Shown piece by piece: positions 46,599 through 57,898 of a stretch of DNA of 64,000 nt (position 1 is the stretch's first letter; every line of letters starts with the position of its first letter). The position numbers were made by a program, and so were the translations under genes. The notes below the pieces were generated by a model. That model was not told the DNA's origin. It saw only the letters and a list, made by a program, of their open reading frames with translations, and ran no database searches. The DNA is from Varroa destructor. Lineage: Eukaryota; Arthropoda; Arachnida; Mesostigmata; Varroidae. The stretch covers positions 43,784,649 through 43,848,648 of the forward strand of contig NW_019211455.1 of NCBI RefSeq assembly GCF_002443255.2, written 5' to 3'.

Positions 46599-46653
46599 AT
46601 CGTACATGTTATATATCGTGCATGTCGTATATCGTACACGTTATCGTACGATA
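46599..46653. repeat. 16-bp tandem repeat ending in a 12-bp palindrome
   Basis: Three diverged 16-bp units start ATCGTACATG, ATCGTGCATG and ATCGTACACG (46599-46646). The last runs into the perfect palindrome TATCGTACGATA (46642-46653). A partial unit, TATCGTAC, precedes the array. A 16-bp period of TCGTAC motifs suggests slippage or a cluster of protein-binding sites. Confidence 0.6.
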
Positions 46654-46726
46654 TAACACATCTTTCTCGAATGCTGTTCTGAAAACGATCTGATACCTAT
46701 CCCATTTGAGTTTTACTCTCATTTGA

Positions 46727-46741
46727 CCCCCCCCCCCCCCC
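46727..46741. repeat. Poly-C tract
   Basis: Fifteen C residues, the longest C run in the window, in non-coding sequence. Confidence 0.95.
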
Positions 46742-47570
46742 GGTAATTATTCGTGCCGTAAGGCGAGCGGGTTTTATCAAATCGATTTCTCGCCACATAG
46801 GTTTATCCATTAGTCATCGCTTACTTCTATACGGTTAGCTTTAATATTTAGTTAATGGCTGTAGAAATAGTCGCCCTAAATTTGAATGTATAACACAAGA
46901 AAGATAAATCGCCTGTCACAAGGTATCCGTATAAGGGGGACTTGATTAAATCACGTTGGGGTTTGCGAAGCTGGTAAATAATATTACTAAAAGAAAATTA
47001 GGATTATTTAAACGGAGCAGGGATAGTGACTATTTAGGAGGTAGGATGATTTGGTGAATGTATTTGTAAAATAAGTTTGTTATTATCATTGTGTCATTTT
47101 ATCCTTCGAAAGCATATCAAGTCCCAAAAACGCTGGGTACCTTCACTCTCAATTTCCACAACAGTATAAAAGGAAGTTGTCGCAACTGCCTGAAACTTAA
47201 TATACTACATACAATTTGAATCGAACTGATCAACAGATATAAACAGTTAATAATTGTGGCGAGTTCTCATAACGCACACTTGCACCATAATGCACTATGA
47301 TACTCAACCGTATTACGAGCCCCAACTCATACGAGCCAACCCTAATCCAAGCCCAACAACTTTAGCATTATGCCCATCGCACGCCATAAACTTTCGCGTC
47401 ATTAGTAGCAAAGATTATATTTAGCTGCTTATATAATTTGTCTGCGTTCTATCACCATCGTATACGCACTATGAAGCTAGGTGACGCTTAGGGATGCGCG
47501 CAAACATTGTTAGGTTTTCCGTGCCGGAAATTGCCTTTTGGTTACCTCCTCCTGATCTTCCTGTTGTCAG

Positions 47571-47661
47571 TTCGAAGGAAGAAATCTTCATGGAGGCCAA
47601 CCCCGCTGACATTGCCGTCTTTTTGAAGTTCGCACTAGCCCGTCTTCCACCGATGCTGTAG
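47571..47661 (+). CDS. Candidate 3' terminal exon, 29 aa
   Basis: An excellent acceptor (CTCCTGATCTTCCTGTTGTCAG) precedes 47571. With one leading base the frame reads SKEEIFMEANPADIAV, then FLKFALARLPPML and TAG. The antisense frame at 47469-47699 starts with ATG and is glycine and serine rich (76 codons, passing a GGAG-GTAACC donor-like site), so either strand could be coding. The exon is too short to place in a family. Confidence 0.28.
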
Positions 47662-47744
47662 GCGCGGCCGCTACCGCCGGCGGCGAACAGCCTAGTCATC
47701 CACCCCGTTTTAATCGTCCCTAAGTAGAATACAATTTATCCTTT

Positions 47745-47945
47745 ATGGGATTCCTCAGCTACTATTTGGCTTTTTGTTACCTGGTTCTCGTGTGGAAAAA
47801 GTCGTTTGTGTCCGCTTTAGCTTGGCGCTCCCTTCCGTCTTCCGTCGGAGATGATCCGTTTAAAAAGTTGTGTACACATGTTCCCGTGCCATCAACGAAG
47901 TGGCTGGTCATGGCTAGCTATAACCTTCAACGTTTTTGCTGTTGA
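47745..47945 (+). CDS. Unrecognised small ORF with hydrophobic N-terminus
   Basis: An ATG ORF of 66 codons. Residues 2-17 (GFLSYYLAFCYLVLVW) are hydrophobic, followed by KK, resembling a signal anchor. No cleavage site or domain is clear. Confidence 0.2.
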   Translation: MGFLSYYLAFCYLVLVWKKSFVSALAWRSLPSSVGDDPFKKLCTHVPVPSTKWLVMASYNLQRFCC

Positions 47946-48193
47946 TTTTTATGCTTCCCTCAGAGAAGGTTCCTTGGTACTAATATAACTTCGTGATGAT
48001 GATAGCGGCCATCCATGACGTACACGATGTCGATTTTCTCAAACCCAGAAAGAAAAAAGGTTTTGCGCTATTGTGGATGGGGCATCACTGGTCTACGGGC
48101 GGACGGTGGCAACACTACACAGGGGAAATGCGGCATGACACTCAGCCCGAAATGGTCCGCTTATGCTGCGCCATAATGGATGCTCGTACCTGA

Positions 48194-49585
48194 TTCCGAT
48201 AGCTGTAGGCCTACTGAATTACGCGACTGCCATCACATCAACCAATGGACTCAGCCTAACGCTTTGTAAGACGGTTTGCAATTAAATGCATGCTCCGAAA
48301 AAAAGTTAAGCAAATAATAGCAGTGTGAACATGTCTTAGATGTTTTGCTCAAGTTACACTTATATTGATCAATCAAAATTAGTGTATATATGCCCCTAAG
48401 AAGAGTAGCATATTTGCGTTTGCAGGGGGTGCATTATAGAAATGATCACCTCTAAATGTTGTTCTCTATTAAATGTTTATTCTTTGGCGTAAGGCTGGGC
48501 GAATCTTAGTAAATATAGAGTAATAAATCTGCAGTAAATGGCTATAATGTCTGTGCAAAGCTTGATAAGAGCGACTCCAGGAAGTTTCGTCTTAATGTTG
48601 AACCGTCTATTGAAACAGGCTTGAGGAACATGTTTTGGATTCTTAAAAAGACTACTAAGTTTACAGAACTTAAAAATATTTTAGCTACGAAAGCTATGAG
48701 CCTGCACTTGAGCTAAAAGGGATGGATTAGCCAAATTATTTTGACTAATTAGATATATTAACTTCTGATGAACTTCCGTACTTAGCTAGATAAAATTCCC
48801 TTCATCATTTTGAAAAGAACTTAAGCAGCTAGGTACACCATATATATATGGCACTTTTCTCATTTCTAATTACCCATACTTGTATCTAAATTTGAGTTTC
48901 ACCCTCTCAGGCTGCTCGGCCATTTTACATGACACGATGAAATACTTTTGTGTTGTTGCTATCAGTACCGTATAATCTATGCATGCCGCAGATTCCCCTG
49001 ATATTGAACAAGGGAAATGCCATGACCTGGTTCTTGAGCCTCGTACTGAGGAAATGCCGTTAGCGTTCAAGGATTCAACTTTTTACTGCCCGCTTCCGAC
49101 ATTTCTGCCGTTTCCCAATCCCGTTTTTGTCGATCCTTTCGTTTCGCTAGCCTCTGACTCGTTTCTATCGAGGCCGCATCTTCATTGAATTCCACTTTTT
49201 CATATCATGTGTACACAACTTCAGCCTCTACACCTTTTCCTCGCGTGTGGCGGTCGATTCATATCGATTGTCGGCCGAAGCTCAAACAAGTAGCCTTGTG
49301 CGAAATATGAGCGCGTTCATATTTCTTGTGGAATGACGCGTACCGCTTTTTCGACGTAAAACGGAAGGAAGAACAAGACATTTAGCGAAACGTATCGCTT
49401 CGGCCGAAAAGGACGAATCGATTATATATCGTTTTCGCTATGATGGTATTACATTCACCATTCGTTTGTGGACAAAAGGAATCTGGCATGAACGAACCAG
49501 AGTTCCAGAAGTATCTCCTTGTACGTAAACGTGCGTGCATGTGCCTGCTTTTCCATCGTTCTAACATGTTGCTTGTCATTTTCAG
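48194..49585. other. AT-rich spacer and island edge, no supported gene
   Basis: Repeat copy 2 of the 7.2 kb block sits at 48291-48311. A 69-codon ATG frame at 48979-49188 could be a first exon but has no clear donor, and a second frame there is also open. Confidence 0.35.
48291..48311 (+). repeat. 20/21-bp dispersed repeat, copy 2
   Basis: Matches 7232-7251 with one extra A in the A run, in the same orientation. Confidence 0.6.
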
Positions 49586-49667
49586 AAGTATATTTGGCGA
49601 AAGCTTCGAATTTGAGATGAAATCCTCGTTATCGTACCGTCTTGGTTTTCTCTTCGTCTCGCCCAAG
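49586..49667 (+). CDS. Candidate internal exon, 82 nt
   Basis: The acceptor GTTGCTTGTCATTTTCAG and donor CCCAAG-GTATAC are good. The exon enters with one base and encodes 27 codons to phase 0, including FGESFEFEMKSSLSYRLG. A T-rich acceptor-like tract ending at 49802 (TTTATCTACAG) follows within 140 bases, but no phase-consistent join could be made. An antisense frame overlaps. Family unknown. Confidence 0.3.
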
Positions 49668-50246
49668 GTATACCAAAGCCGTAGACCTGCTTGAGAAAAG
49701 CAGACGATTCGGTTAATTCAAACTAGAGCCGCCGATTTCATGAACCAAACGTATCACTTGCAAATATTTACAGATTTCTACGGTTTCTCTCTTTATCTAC
49801 AGCCATGCACCTCTCTTGGTTTTGGTCGCTAGGCGCGCTGCGATTTTTCCGTTTTTTCTTAAACGCGGGCATTCGCTCAGCCTTGACGCCATACCAAAAC
49901 GAGTGGATCGAGATAGCCCAGCCAGGCCACCTCGATCCCATTTCGTCATTTCCCTCTTCTCATGGGTCTTCGTCTTCAAAATACTATAATATTTGCTCAG
50001 TTTGTTCGGTCTAGTCAACGACTGCGCCTTCGAATTCTAAGGAGTCTCTGAGAACTTAAGAGAAAGAAGGAAGAGCAGAGATTTCCGCCTCTCGCTTCGT
50101 TGCCCGTAAGCACATGACGATATGTATGATATGACTGACGAAAGCAGAGTACATGCGAAACGTGCAGACGCTGTATGATTAACAAGAAAGAAGAAGCAGG
50201 AGGCACCCAACTGTTGGTGGTGCTGCTTGCGCGGGAACCTTATTCA

Positions 50247-50459
50247 CTACCCGATGAAATGTGTAACTGCTGCCAGTACTCGACGAGCTGAGGAGTTTCT
50301 TCCTCCAAGAAGGAGTCTTGAGGGTATTTCCAGCGGACAAAGATTGAGTTCTGCGTGAATCCAGAGTTCAGTGAAACGCGGTAAGCAAGCAAAATGTGTG
50401 CCTACAGTAAGGTTCGCAAGAACACAAATCAACGGAATAGCGCTTATATCGAAGCGCAT
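50247..50459 (-). CDS. Unrecognised small ORF, 70 aa
   Basis: ATG at 50459, TAG at the end. The N-terminus (MRFDISAIPLICVLANLTVG) is moderately hydrophobic and could be a weak signal peptide. No domain is recognised. Confidence 0.18.
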   Translation of the reverse strand: MRFDISAIPLICVLANLTVGTHFACLPRFTELWIHAELNLCPLEIPSRLLLGGRNSSARRVLAAVTHFIG

Positions 50460-50512
50460 ACTTGACGTAATGAAACGGGTCGCTGAGCAGTGCTAGAAAC
50501 TATCCTTTTTAG

Positions 50513-50765
50513 CAAATTGGTGGCTGGTTGTCATGCCTCGCCCATCGTGGCGCCGATTCCGGCAGAGCTAACAGATATCGACGTGTTGACATCATTTCCA
50601 CGAGCGACTGCCGTTATGGATAGGATATTGGCAATGGCAGATCCCTTGCGCTCCTTCGCAAGAGAGTGTAATACCCAGAAAAATATCGGAAGTGTGCTCG
50701 TCTCGTGTGTTGACATAGTTAGAGCGGATGCCTGGGGAGAGAACATACCAATATATACGGCATGA
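50513..50765 (+). CDS. Candidate 3' terminal exon, 84 codons
   Basis: The acceptor CTATCCTTTTTAG precedes 50513. The frame (one leading base) is open for over 80 codons to TGA. Residues are balanced (PIVAPIPAELTDIDVLTSF, later FARECNTQKN) with few Cys and no low complexity. The minus-strand frame at 50531-50746 starts with ATG and is also plausible, so strand is open. Family unknown. Confidence 0.28.
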
Positions 50766-53755
50766 CCGAGGTAATATTCTCAGCAGGCGATACGGATGAA
50801 GGTCAACGTTAAGGTATAAACCCCACAGTCCATACAAGAGCTCTACGATAGCGAAAAATGGGTTGGCACGTCATAGCTTTTATTCTTAGTTTGTTATTTT
50901 TTCCGCGGCACAACTTGCTCGAACTTCTGTGCAAGGATTAGCGTTATTGGCTGCACATTAAACTCTCATCATAAAGGCACTTCGTAGTGTTTTTAGTCAA
51001 AAACAAGTGAAAAAAATACTCCGTCGCAATTTTTTGGTCATATTATAAAAGCATTCGATTATGATATATGTATTATGCAACATTATCTTATAATTTCATG
51101 AACATTTTATACAATTATAACTCCCGGTAACTCTTCGTTATCGATTTCTACGTCTGAGTCCATACTATCAACTTTTCACTATATGGAACTTCCTGATGCA
51201 AGAAATGCCTTAATTTCCAATAATCAAAATCTTAGTTATGAATTATCTTATCGATTTCTCCCTCACAGGTCATCTTGATTCACTTAAGTAAATGAGATGT
51301 TCTATTTTCCCGTTTCCTAACGTCACTACTGATTTCACTGAATATTAGGTACGTGTATGGTACAGTTAATAAGCTATGTCTGCATATAAAAATAGATTGC
51401 AGAGGAGTCAGATTGTCATAGCGCAGAAGCTTCATCGATTAAAAACTTGTACTTCATAAATCGGTGGTACGCTTAAACCATCAAGCCAACCCTTCGGTGT
51501 GAATTGATGGAGAATCACGGTTTAGCAAAGCGAGCCTCTTTTTAGTTTAGACAATATTCCTATACATGGTGCCTTTAAGTATTACTGTTCCAGCGAATTT
51601 GTTCACTTGAAAGTGTTTACTTACTTAAACTTAAAGAGTTATTGTATTTGCAAAACGTCTTGAAATTGGTCCGTTTTAGGCTGAGAAGCCTTTATTGGAG
51701 CTATTAATGTTCTCAGAGACCTTACTTACTGTAAATATCTTTCATAAATAAAAGACCTATCTCATACAGTGAGACTGCAATATCGGCATTATATTGTTAG
51801 TGGATATAAAAAGGAAAGTTAAAGAAACACGAGGTTTGGTAAAGTAATATCATTTGTAAAATTATTAGTAGAAATAAACTTAAGTGGATGCATCATAGTA
51901 AAAAAACAGAATCATTCTCAAGGTCCTAGTCAGATTATTTCTGACAGGCATCGAATGTCAAACGAGTATGGGGTGTTCGTGGTAGTCAAGGGATAGCAAA
52001 GAAGCAAGAGTATCCGAGAACGATCAAACCTATTGTCGTAAAACGTTAGCCGTGAATAAGCCAAGCCCATGATAGCATCGTTCATTTTTGTTCGGGCGGG
52101 CATTGCCCACATCATACAATCTAATGTCGTTTTGCTTAGAATGACAGACATAGAGCATGAGGACAGATAACCCGGTGGCACCACCATATTCGCTCAAGCC
52201 AGAATCGCAAATATTAATTGGCGCATACGACCACACCTGACGCACTAGCAATGAACAAAGCTGGAAGAGGACAAAACCGAATTTTTCGTGGTATTGCCAT
52301 CTCATCCGATTGACACGGCAGGCTTTGTAGATAACGTCCAACCGAACGCCAACCAATGAGTAAAACAAGGTATAGCTTAAAATGGAACACGGAAGACGAA
52401 ATTGGCTTTATTATCGATTTTGTAAGAAACTTCGAGGAGCAATTTTTTTCCCTGTCGTCACAGTATAGAATCATGAAATCTCTGGTTGAACACCGAAGGT
52501 AGATTAATCTGCGACCTTTCGAAAAGTTTACATATCCATAGTGATATTGTTCAAGCAAGTATTACTCAAAATGTCTGCCTTCAAAAGGTCAAGGTCGCCT
52601 ATGCAATACATTTATTTAGTTGTTCGGGACTAAGTAGTCAAAAACACGATACCAAATAAGGTGGTACATCAACATATGTTAGATATACTCTCTGTTATTA
52701 AATTAAATTTACGTTGAAGCACTGCGGGATCTTCCCAATAGTTGTATACCTGTGATTTGCATTGCGATATCTGGCCTTATTAATAACAACTTATTTGAGA
52801 ACATCGACGGTAAGATATGCGGCACTGTTTACGGCATGGCAGCAATCCGAAGCTCAAATCTGGAAGCTATTGAAGCCTTCCTTAGTAATATTGTTATGTA
52901 GGTTGCTTCTATAATGCACGACAAGAGTTTTCATCTGTTCTAGGGTCGGTTCCTACTAGCTTTTCTTCTTTTGACTTCATTCTTGTAGTTCACGCTGCGT
53001 TTTGCCTATAGTCTTCCGCGAAACAAGGATCTAATTTTTCGTTTCAAGTGCTGAGTTATAATGACGTCGTTCGCGGTTGTTAAACTCTGAAGTCCCGTTC
53101 TTAAGGTGAATGCATTAGTGCTAACATGTTGTTTTCCCGAAAGTTCCGTAACCTTCAAAAAACAAACTTTACCGGTAAGCGTTGACTTTCAACCTCAAAT
53201 GGTGTATTTGCCTCTGAACATACTATTCTCCAGTTGCTTTCAGTAGGTTCGTAGACGTGAAAAATTCTATGAAAATATTTACTGAATTGTGTCTGTTAAT
53301 AGTATGTAGTTTAAAAGTTATTCAAAGTTTTCAAGCTTTGAAATAACTACAGACAAGTTAATACTTAACAAATAGCCTAATGTTAAGCGCGTAACCTGGG
53401 TATGCACGTGCATTGCGTGCATTTATTTGCTGCAGGAACCATTTTTGGAAATATTCATTTGCTTAACTGTTAGTTAATAACAGCTACCTCTTAGCCGATT
53501 TATGGTCATCGTAGCGTATGCTGTGACAACATCGAAGATACGCTTTCACCATCCGCAGCCATTACCCCGCCTGCTCTGCCAGCTCTCTTACATTAATTCT
53601 AACCGGTGACTAAACGGGATCCGGAACACAAAAAATCCCGAAACCGCCAATCCGTTCGCCCAATCTGTCGTGTCACCCGCTCACCACACTAACAGGGCTC
53701 TAGCGCCTTTTACTGCACCATTTTTATCACGTCCGCAAAAGCAACGGCGACAGCG
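50766..53755. other. AT-rich spacer, no supported gene
   Basis: A minus-strand run of overlapping frames occupies 51930-52558 (85-114 codons) without splice support or recognisable motifs. A 12/13-bp bulged hairpin lies at 53316-53348, and the palindrome ATGCACGTGCAT near 53403. Confidence 0.4.
53316..53348. repeat. Imperfect 12/13-bp hairpin
   Basis: AGTTATTCAAAG (53316-53327) pairs with CTTTGAAATAACT (53336-53348) with one bulged A and an 8-nt loop. Confidence 0.55.
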
Positions 53756-53773
53756 ATGGCAGCGACGGCCGCA
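53756..53773 (+). CDS. Possible first coding exon, six codons
   Basis: An ATG in good context (G at -3 and +4) gives MAATAA, immediately followed by a consensus donor GTAAGT at 53774. The surrounding 5' DNA is GC-rich, and a CCAAT string lies about 100 bases upstream. Such short first exons exist, but the evidence here is only the ATG and donor. Confidence 0.18.
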
Positions 53774-54197
53774 GTAAGTGCGTCAAAGGTGTCGTTGACC
53801 TTTCGCCCAAATGATACTAACTAACACGACAGAGCGGAACGAAAAAGAACGCCTGCTATAGGACCTCCTGGTCTTCGCTTTGGCTCTAGCCACCAACTAC
53901 TATCGCAGGGAATGTTGCATGTTCTTCTGTACGCAAAGCCTTGAACGAGAATGCACGTCCTTTCGGTTTCGACCTTCTTTTCTGCAATTTACCTCTCTGC
54001 CATGAGCTAGCTGTGCCACAAGGGAAATGTAATGGCCCGCAGACTTCAGTACCGCACCAATAACGGCTAGGCGAAACGTTAGAGTGGCTTGCTCACTCAG
54101 TAAAATTACGTATCCCTCAACGCCGCTGAGTACACGTTCTAATCCACATAATGCTCATTTCCGAATGATCAAATACACACAAGTGCACAACCGTAGA

Positions 54198-54208
54198 CCC
54201 CCCCCCCC
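54198..54208. repeat. Poly-C tract
   Basis: Eleven C residues. Confidence 0.95.
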
Positions 54209-56579
54209 TCGTAAAACCTCTGGCAGCTTTTTCGTCCTTTCCCTTGCATTGCCTCCCGTCCACATTAGCTTATTTTTTAGCAGTTGAACACGATATCGAG
54301 TGACCCGCGAAGCCTCCGGTGTTACCATTCTAGCAGTATTATGGTGCGATGGATCGAAGGTCACCAGCATTTGGGCGCACTATGGCGTCTTTTTATGGTG
54401 CACGCACAACCACAGCGTACGTCTACGCAGTCCCAAAGACAAATAAATGTACAATGCTGCCACATAATATTTTCATCTAATTATTGGCACTGAGCCAGGG
54501 CATGCAGTCATTCAGCCCTTGTCGCATGAGGCCGACCACCGGGGTTGTGCAATTAGTTTCACGTATTGCTCCCCTTATTCAAACTGTTCTCAACCCCCTT
54601 TTAGAATTTGCTGCTATTTCTCCGAACGCCGCTTAGTTCGCTTTGGCCGCGCTTTTGCCGTCTCGTCACGATGAGTCTGTCCATTGGCGTTTGCGGGACA
54701 TCGACAATCGAATTAACAATTGGAAAAGCAGTTTTTAACCGGGTAAGATAGTTTATCTTTTATGTCACTACGAGAGCCATTCTTAAGGTGTCCATAAAGG
54801 AGGCAAACGAAAGGATAAGCGGATAGATGCTTATGTAAGTGTTTCCTCAATGGAGTTAACAAGATTATGAACAGATAGACGTAAGAAGAAGTCTATACTA
54901 AGTGTTTTTACATTACGTTTCGAAGCTGTTCACCTGATGGTGATTACTGGAGATGTTGAGCAGCGTAAGTAACTGCAACTTAACTGGATAACATTTACAT
55001 TTTTGCACACATATTTGTTTAATGCACATAGTTCTTTAATGTACGAAATTTGATCTAGGCAAATTTATCTTAAGCAAGCTATTTTGTGTACTCTTTTTCT
55101 AATACGCGATATAAGCTATGTAAGTCGCAGGAATGTTTGCCACAACTATCGTTCTAAGAAAAAATTCTGATTTCTTTACCTACAAATCTTCTGGGACCCA
55201 GATAAGATTTACTTTTAAAAAACACTATAAACAAACGCCGATTCTACATATTCTTATCTTGAAAAAGATGTATAAGTGCAGCAGCATGAACTGCTTCAAC
55301 AACAGATATTAATAACATTATAGCTTTCAGTAAAATTCAGTCCTAGGGATTTTTTTCGGATGGGCCAGCTATCAAATAAAATACGTACCCTTCCAACAAG
55401 AAAGGTGCTAATGACAACCTTTTTCTCCTTTCTCTCCCAGAATACATTATGTCTCTAGCCTCACTTATGCACGGTGCTTTGCAGAATCTATCTGACTTTA
55501 AAAATGACACTAATGTCTAGATAACGTTCTTTGTTCGCATCGGTTGTGCCATACGGGTTGTTAACTAACGCGTGCGGTGCATTACATTCACAAATCCCAT
55601 TTCTGTGTTTCTGGGTATCCGCATCGATGCGTCCGCATTATAACGAATGTAGCTAAGGTGTTCCCTTTCCGGTACAAGGGTAGCATCAACATCAGCATAT
55701 GACAGCAGTAGCAGCCGAAGCCTCTTTCTGAAGACCACAGTTGTTTATCGCACTGTTGCTCATTCGTGACGTTTCTTCGTTCTCCGGTCTAATGCATTGA
55801 GACCTTGTTTCATTTTGGACAAGTAACGTGGATGTTCTAATTGTTGTCTTACCCTAAGCAAAAGTACTTCAACTTCGAACTATCGAACAGGGCTCAGTAC
55901 CAACAAAGAAGACCTTATCTGACCTCATTACTGGCGGATTCCCCTTGTGTGTGAGGGCGGCTTTTCGTGGATTCGGATTCGGTGACTATGGCGGAATACG
56001 ATGGTCTAAAGCGGAATATAGTCGCAGTCAATATCCCTAGACCGTCGTATTGGGACGCTCGATAGCAACACAAAGAAAAAAGCTCTGCCATTAAATTGCA
56101 GTAGAAACGGAACCGTGTGCAGGGTATAGAGTATGTAAGCGTTTGATATGAGTCTAGTTGGCGGCCAATTTTCAAGTCAAGAAAACAAAGAGGTCAAGGG
56201 GAGGAAGGGGAAGAGGCTCATCAGCCCATGCCATGTCAGTGCGTGAGTCGGCTGAGGCTAGTTTAAACCGATATTGCTGCGGAGTCAGAAGAAAGGTATT
56301 ATAAGTACGCTAGACTAAGTTGTAAGGAATAACGGGTGTATGTTAAAGGAACCAAAAAAGTAAGCAGTCGAAGGAAAACTTATATAATACGCATAAAATT
56401 CGGTATGTTTGTATACCGGAAATCGATGTTCAGCTGTACACGTCATTATTTAAGGACCAATATGATAGAAGGTTGAATTTGGGATTAACTTCACATTTTT
56501 GTGTATGCGTTTGAGCTTCATAAATGGTGGTGCGGGCAGAGAAAATCATATTAAAATAGTACGTTGGGAAGAAAATAAA

Positions 56580-56672
56580 CGAATAATAATATCAATACTA
56601 ATAAAATATAATAATAATAATAATAATAAAAAATAAATAAAAAATAAAATAAATAATAAAAATAAAATCAAT
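56580..56672. repeat. (AAT)n and A-rich simple repeat
   Basis: About seven AAT units near 56609-56629 are flanked by degenerate AAATA-type repeats across roughly 90 bases. Confidence 0.9.
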
Positions 56673-57344
56673 ACTGCAATCGTCTGTTATTCAGACAAGC
56701 TCATATCAAACATGTATCCTACTTGAAAAAAATTTGAGTGTTAAAAGAACACATGGCTTTTACCATGCTGGAAGGCCCTTCCAAAGGAAAATCGTTTTAC
56801 ATACGAACACCAATGCACGCCCAACCTATATGGCCTGTATTGCAGTATTCAAACTTTTCTCTCCGTGCTATTTGAATCGAACGACCAACTATATCACAGT
56901 CGCTAACTTACGGCAAAAAAAAGATTATCGCGTTTACAGTGGCTACTGTCGCTTCACGGTACTACGTTTTGACTTTGACGGGTGCGTGACGCCGTACCAT
57001 TTTGGCATTGCGTGACCCGCGTCTATGTGGGCAATTGGCATAGGCCATAATACAACACAAATAGGAATGTATAGTTGCTATCTGAAAAGCAAATTTTTAA
57101 AGCATTTTCGTCAACACGTTTCCTGCAAGTAGCTATTATCCAATGGTATGAACGTAATAAGTACTAACTTTTCTAATTGTACAGTTCCCATCGTAAGCGT
57201 TTCCATCGAGAGCCTTCGTTACTCAACGATTAGAACTGCATCGGAGACATATCACTACCTTTCAACCATAAACATAATGAGCCATTAAGCTATCTTCCTT
57301 TCTTTCCCACCAACTTACCATTATTAGCCGGCGATTATACATAC

Positions 57345-57566
57345 CTTCCCAGCGCCTGCGCTAATATTCTGTCGCAACTCGCGAAATACTCGGTCGTCTT
57401 TTTCGGAACATTCGTTTATAGTTAGACCTGCTTTACTCATATCTTTACCAACTGCAGACACATTATTTCGCGAGGACCCCCCCCCCCCCCAAACGACTCC
57501 CCCAATGTCTTCATCAGTTACTACCAATTCAGCTCCTTCTCCGTTTTGCCGTATCAGATTTTGGCT
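57345..57566 (-). CDS. Candidate internal exon, 222 nt, with Gly run
   Basis: On the minus strand, 74 codons in phase 0-0 run from an AG acceptor-like site at 57568-57567 to the donor GGGAAG-GTATGT. The pyrimidine tract is modest. The peptide is strongly protein-like: AELVVTDEDIGG, then a Gly run encoded by 14 G residues, then KAGLTINECSEKDDRVFREL and a GAGK end. It is rich in acidic and polar residues, unlike most chance frames here. In-frame stops flank it upstream. A second donor (AATG-GTAAGT) lies 28 bases further on. The G run could slip and break the frame. Family not recognised. Confidence 0.47.
57477..57490. repeat. Poly-C (minus-strand poly-G) tract in candidate exon
   Basis: Fourteen C residues, read on the minus strand as the glycine run of the exon at 57345-57566. 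Confidence 0.95.
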
Positions 57567-57708
57567 CTCTCAGCCGGGCAGCAATTGCCATTCGTAATTT
57601 GCCCTCTGTGTGCTTATTACATATATAGATCACAGCTATGTCGTTAGCATGAATTTACTAACCTTTACTAGACTATGCCCTACTGTATCTTCACAAAATA
57701 TATGGTGC

Positions 57709-57898
57709 CTATATTTTGGTGTCAGTGAATAACGACAGCAATGACCGTCGTTGGCGTTGTGCTGTGGGGGTGATTTCCGTTGAGGCCCCTGCGGATATCC
57801 ACGAACGGAGTTGAGAAGCGAACGATGGCTTCGAGAGCGATGGGTCCCAATATGGAAAATGGGAGACTTTCCTGCTTTTCTCCCTATCCGATCTGCCT
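57709..57898 (-). CDS. Candidate 3' terminal exon, Ser/Arg-rich
   Basis: The acceptor ATCTCTTCTCACTTTGCCAG is strong on the minus strand. The frame then runs to a TAG at 57709. The peptide is Ser, Arg and Thr rich (REKSRKVSHFPYWDPSLSK, ending LLSLFTDTKI). A second minus frame (57636-57941, 101 codons) is open across it. It lies upstream of the 57345-57566 exon but carries a stop, so it would end a different transcript or isoform. Confidence 0.27.

Larger units (their letters stand above)
43919..47570. other. Mostly AT-rich spacer with repeats, no supported gene
   Basis: Short frames occur at 44115-44297 and 45843-46451, and a 97-codon minus frame at 44732-45025, none with good start or splice context. 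The interval holds dispersed repeat copy 2, poly-C, the 46.6 kb tandem repeat, a CGACAGCA hairpin (44224-44240) and the palindrome ACTGTTAACAGT (44345-44356). Confidence 0.4.
53774..57344. other. Spacer with (AAT)n tract, no supported gene
   Basis: Short plus frames at 54084-54493 contain a poly-C run. An 86-codon minus frame at 55915-56175 and a 93-codon plus frame at 56734-57015 lack clear splice context. An (AAT)n and A-rich tract occupies 56580-56672. Confidence 0.4.
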
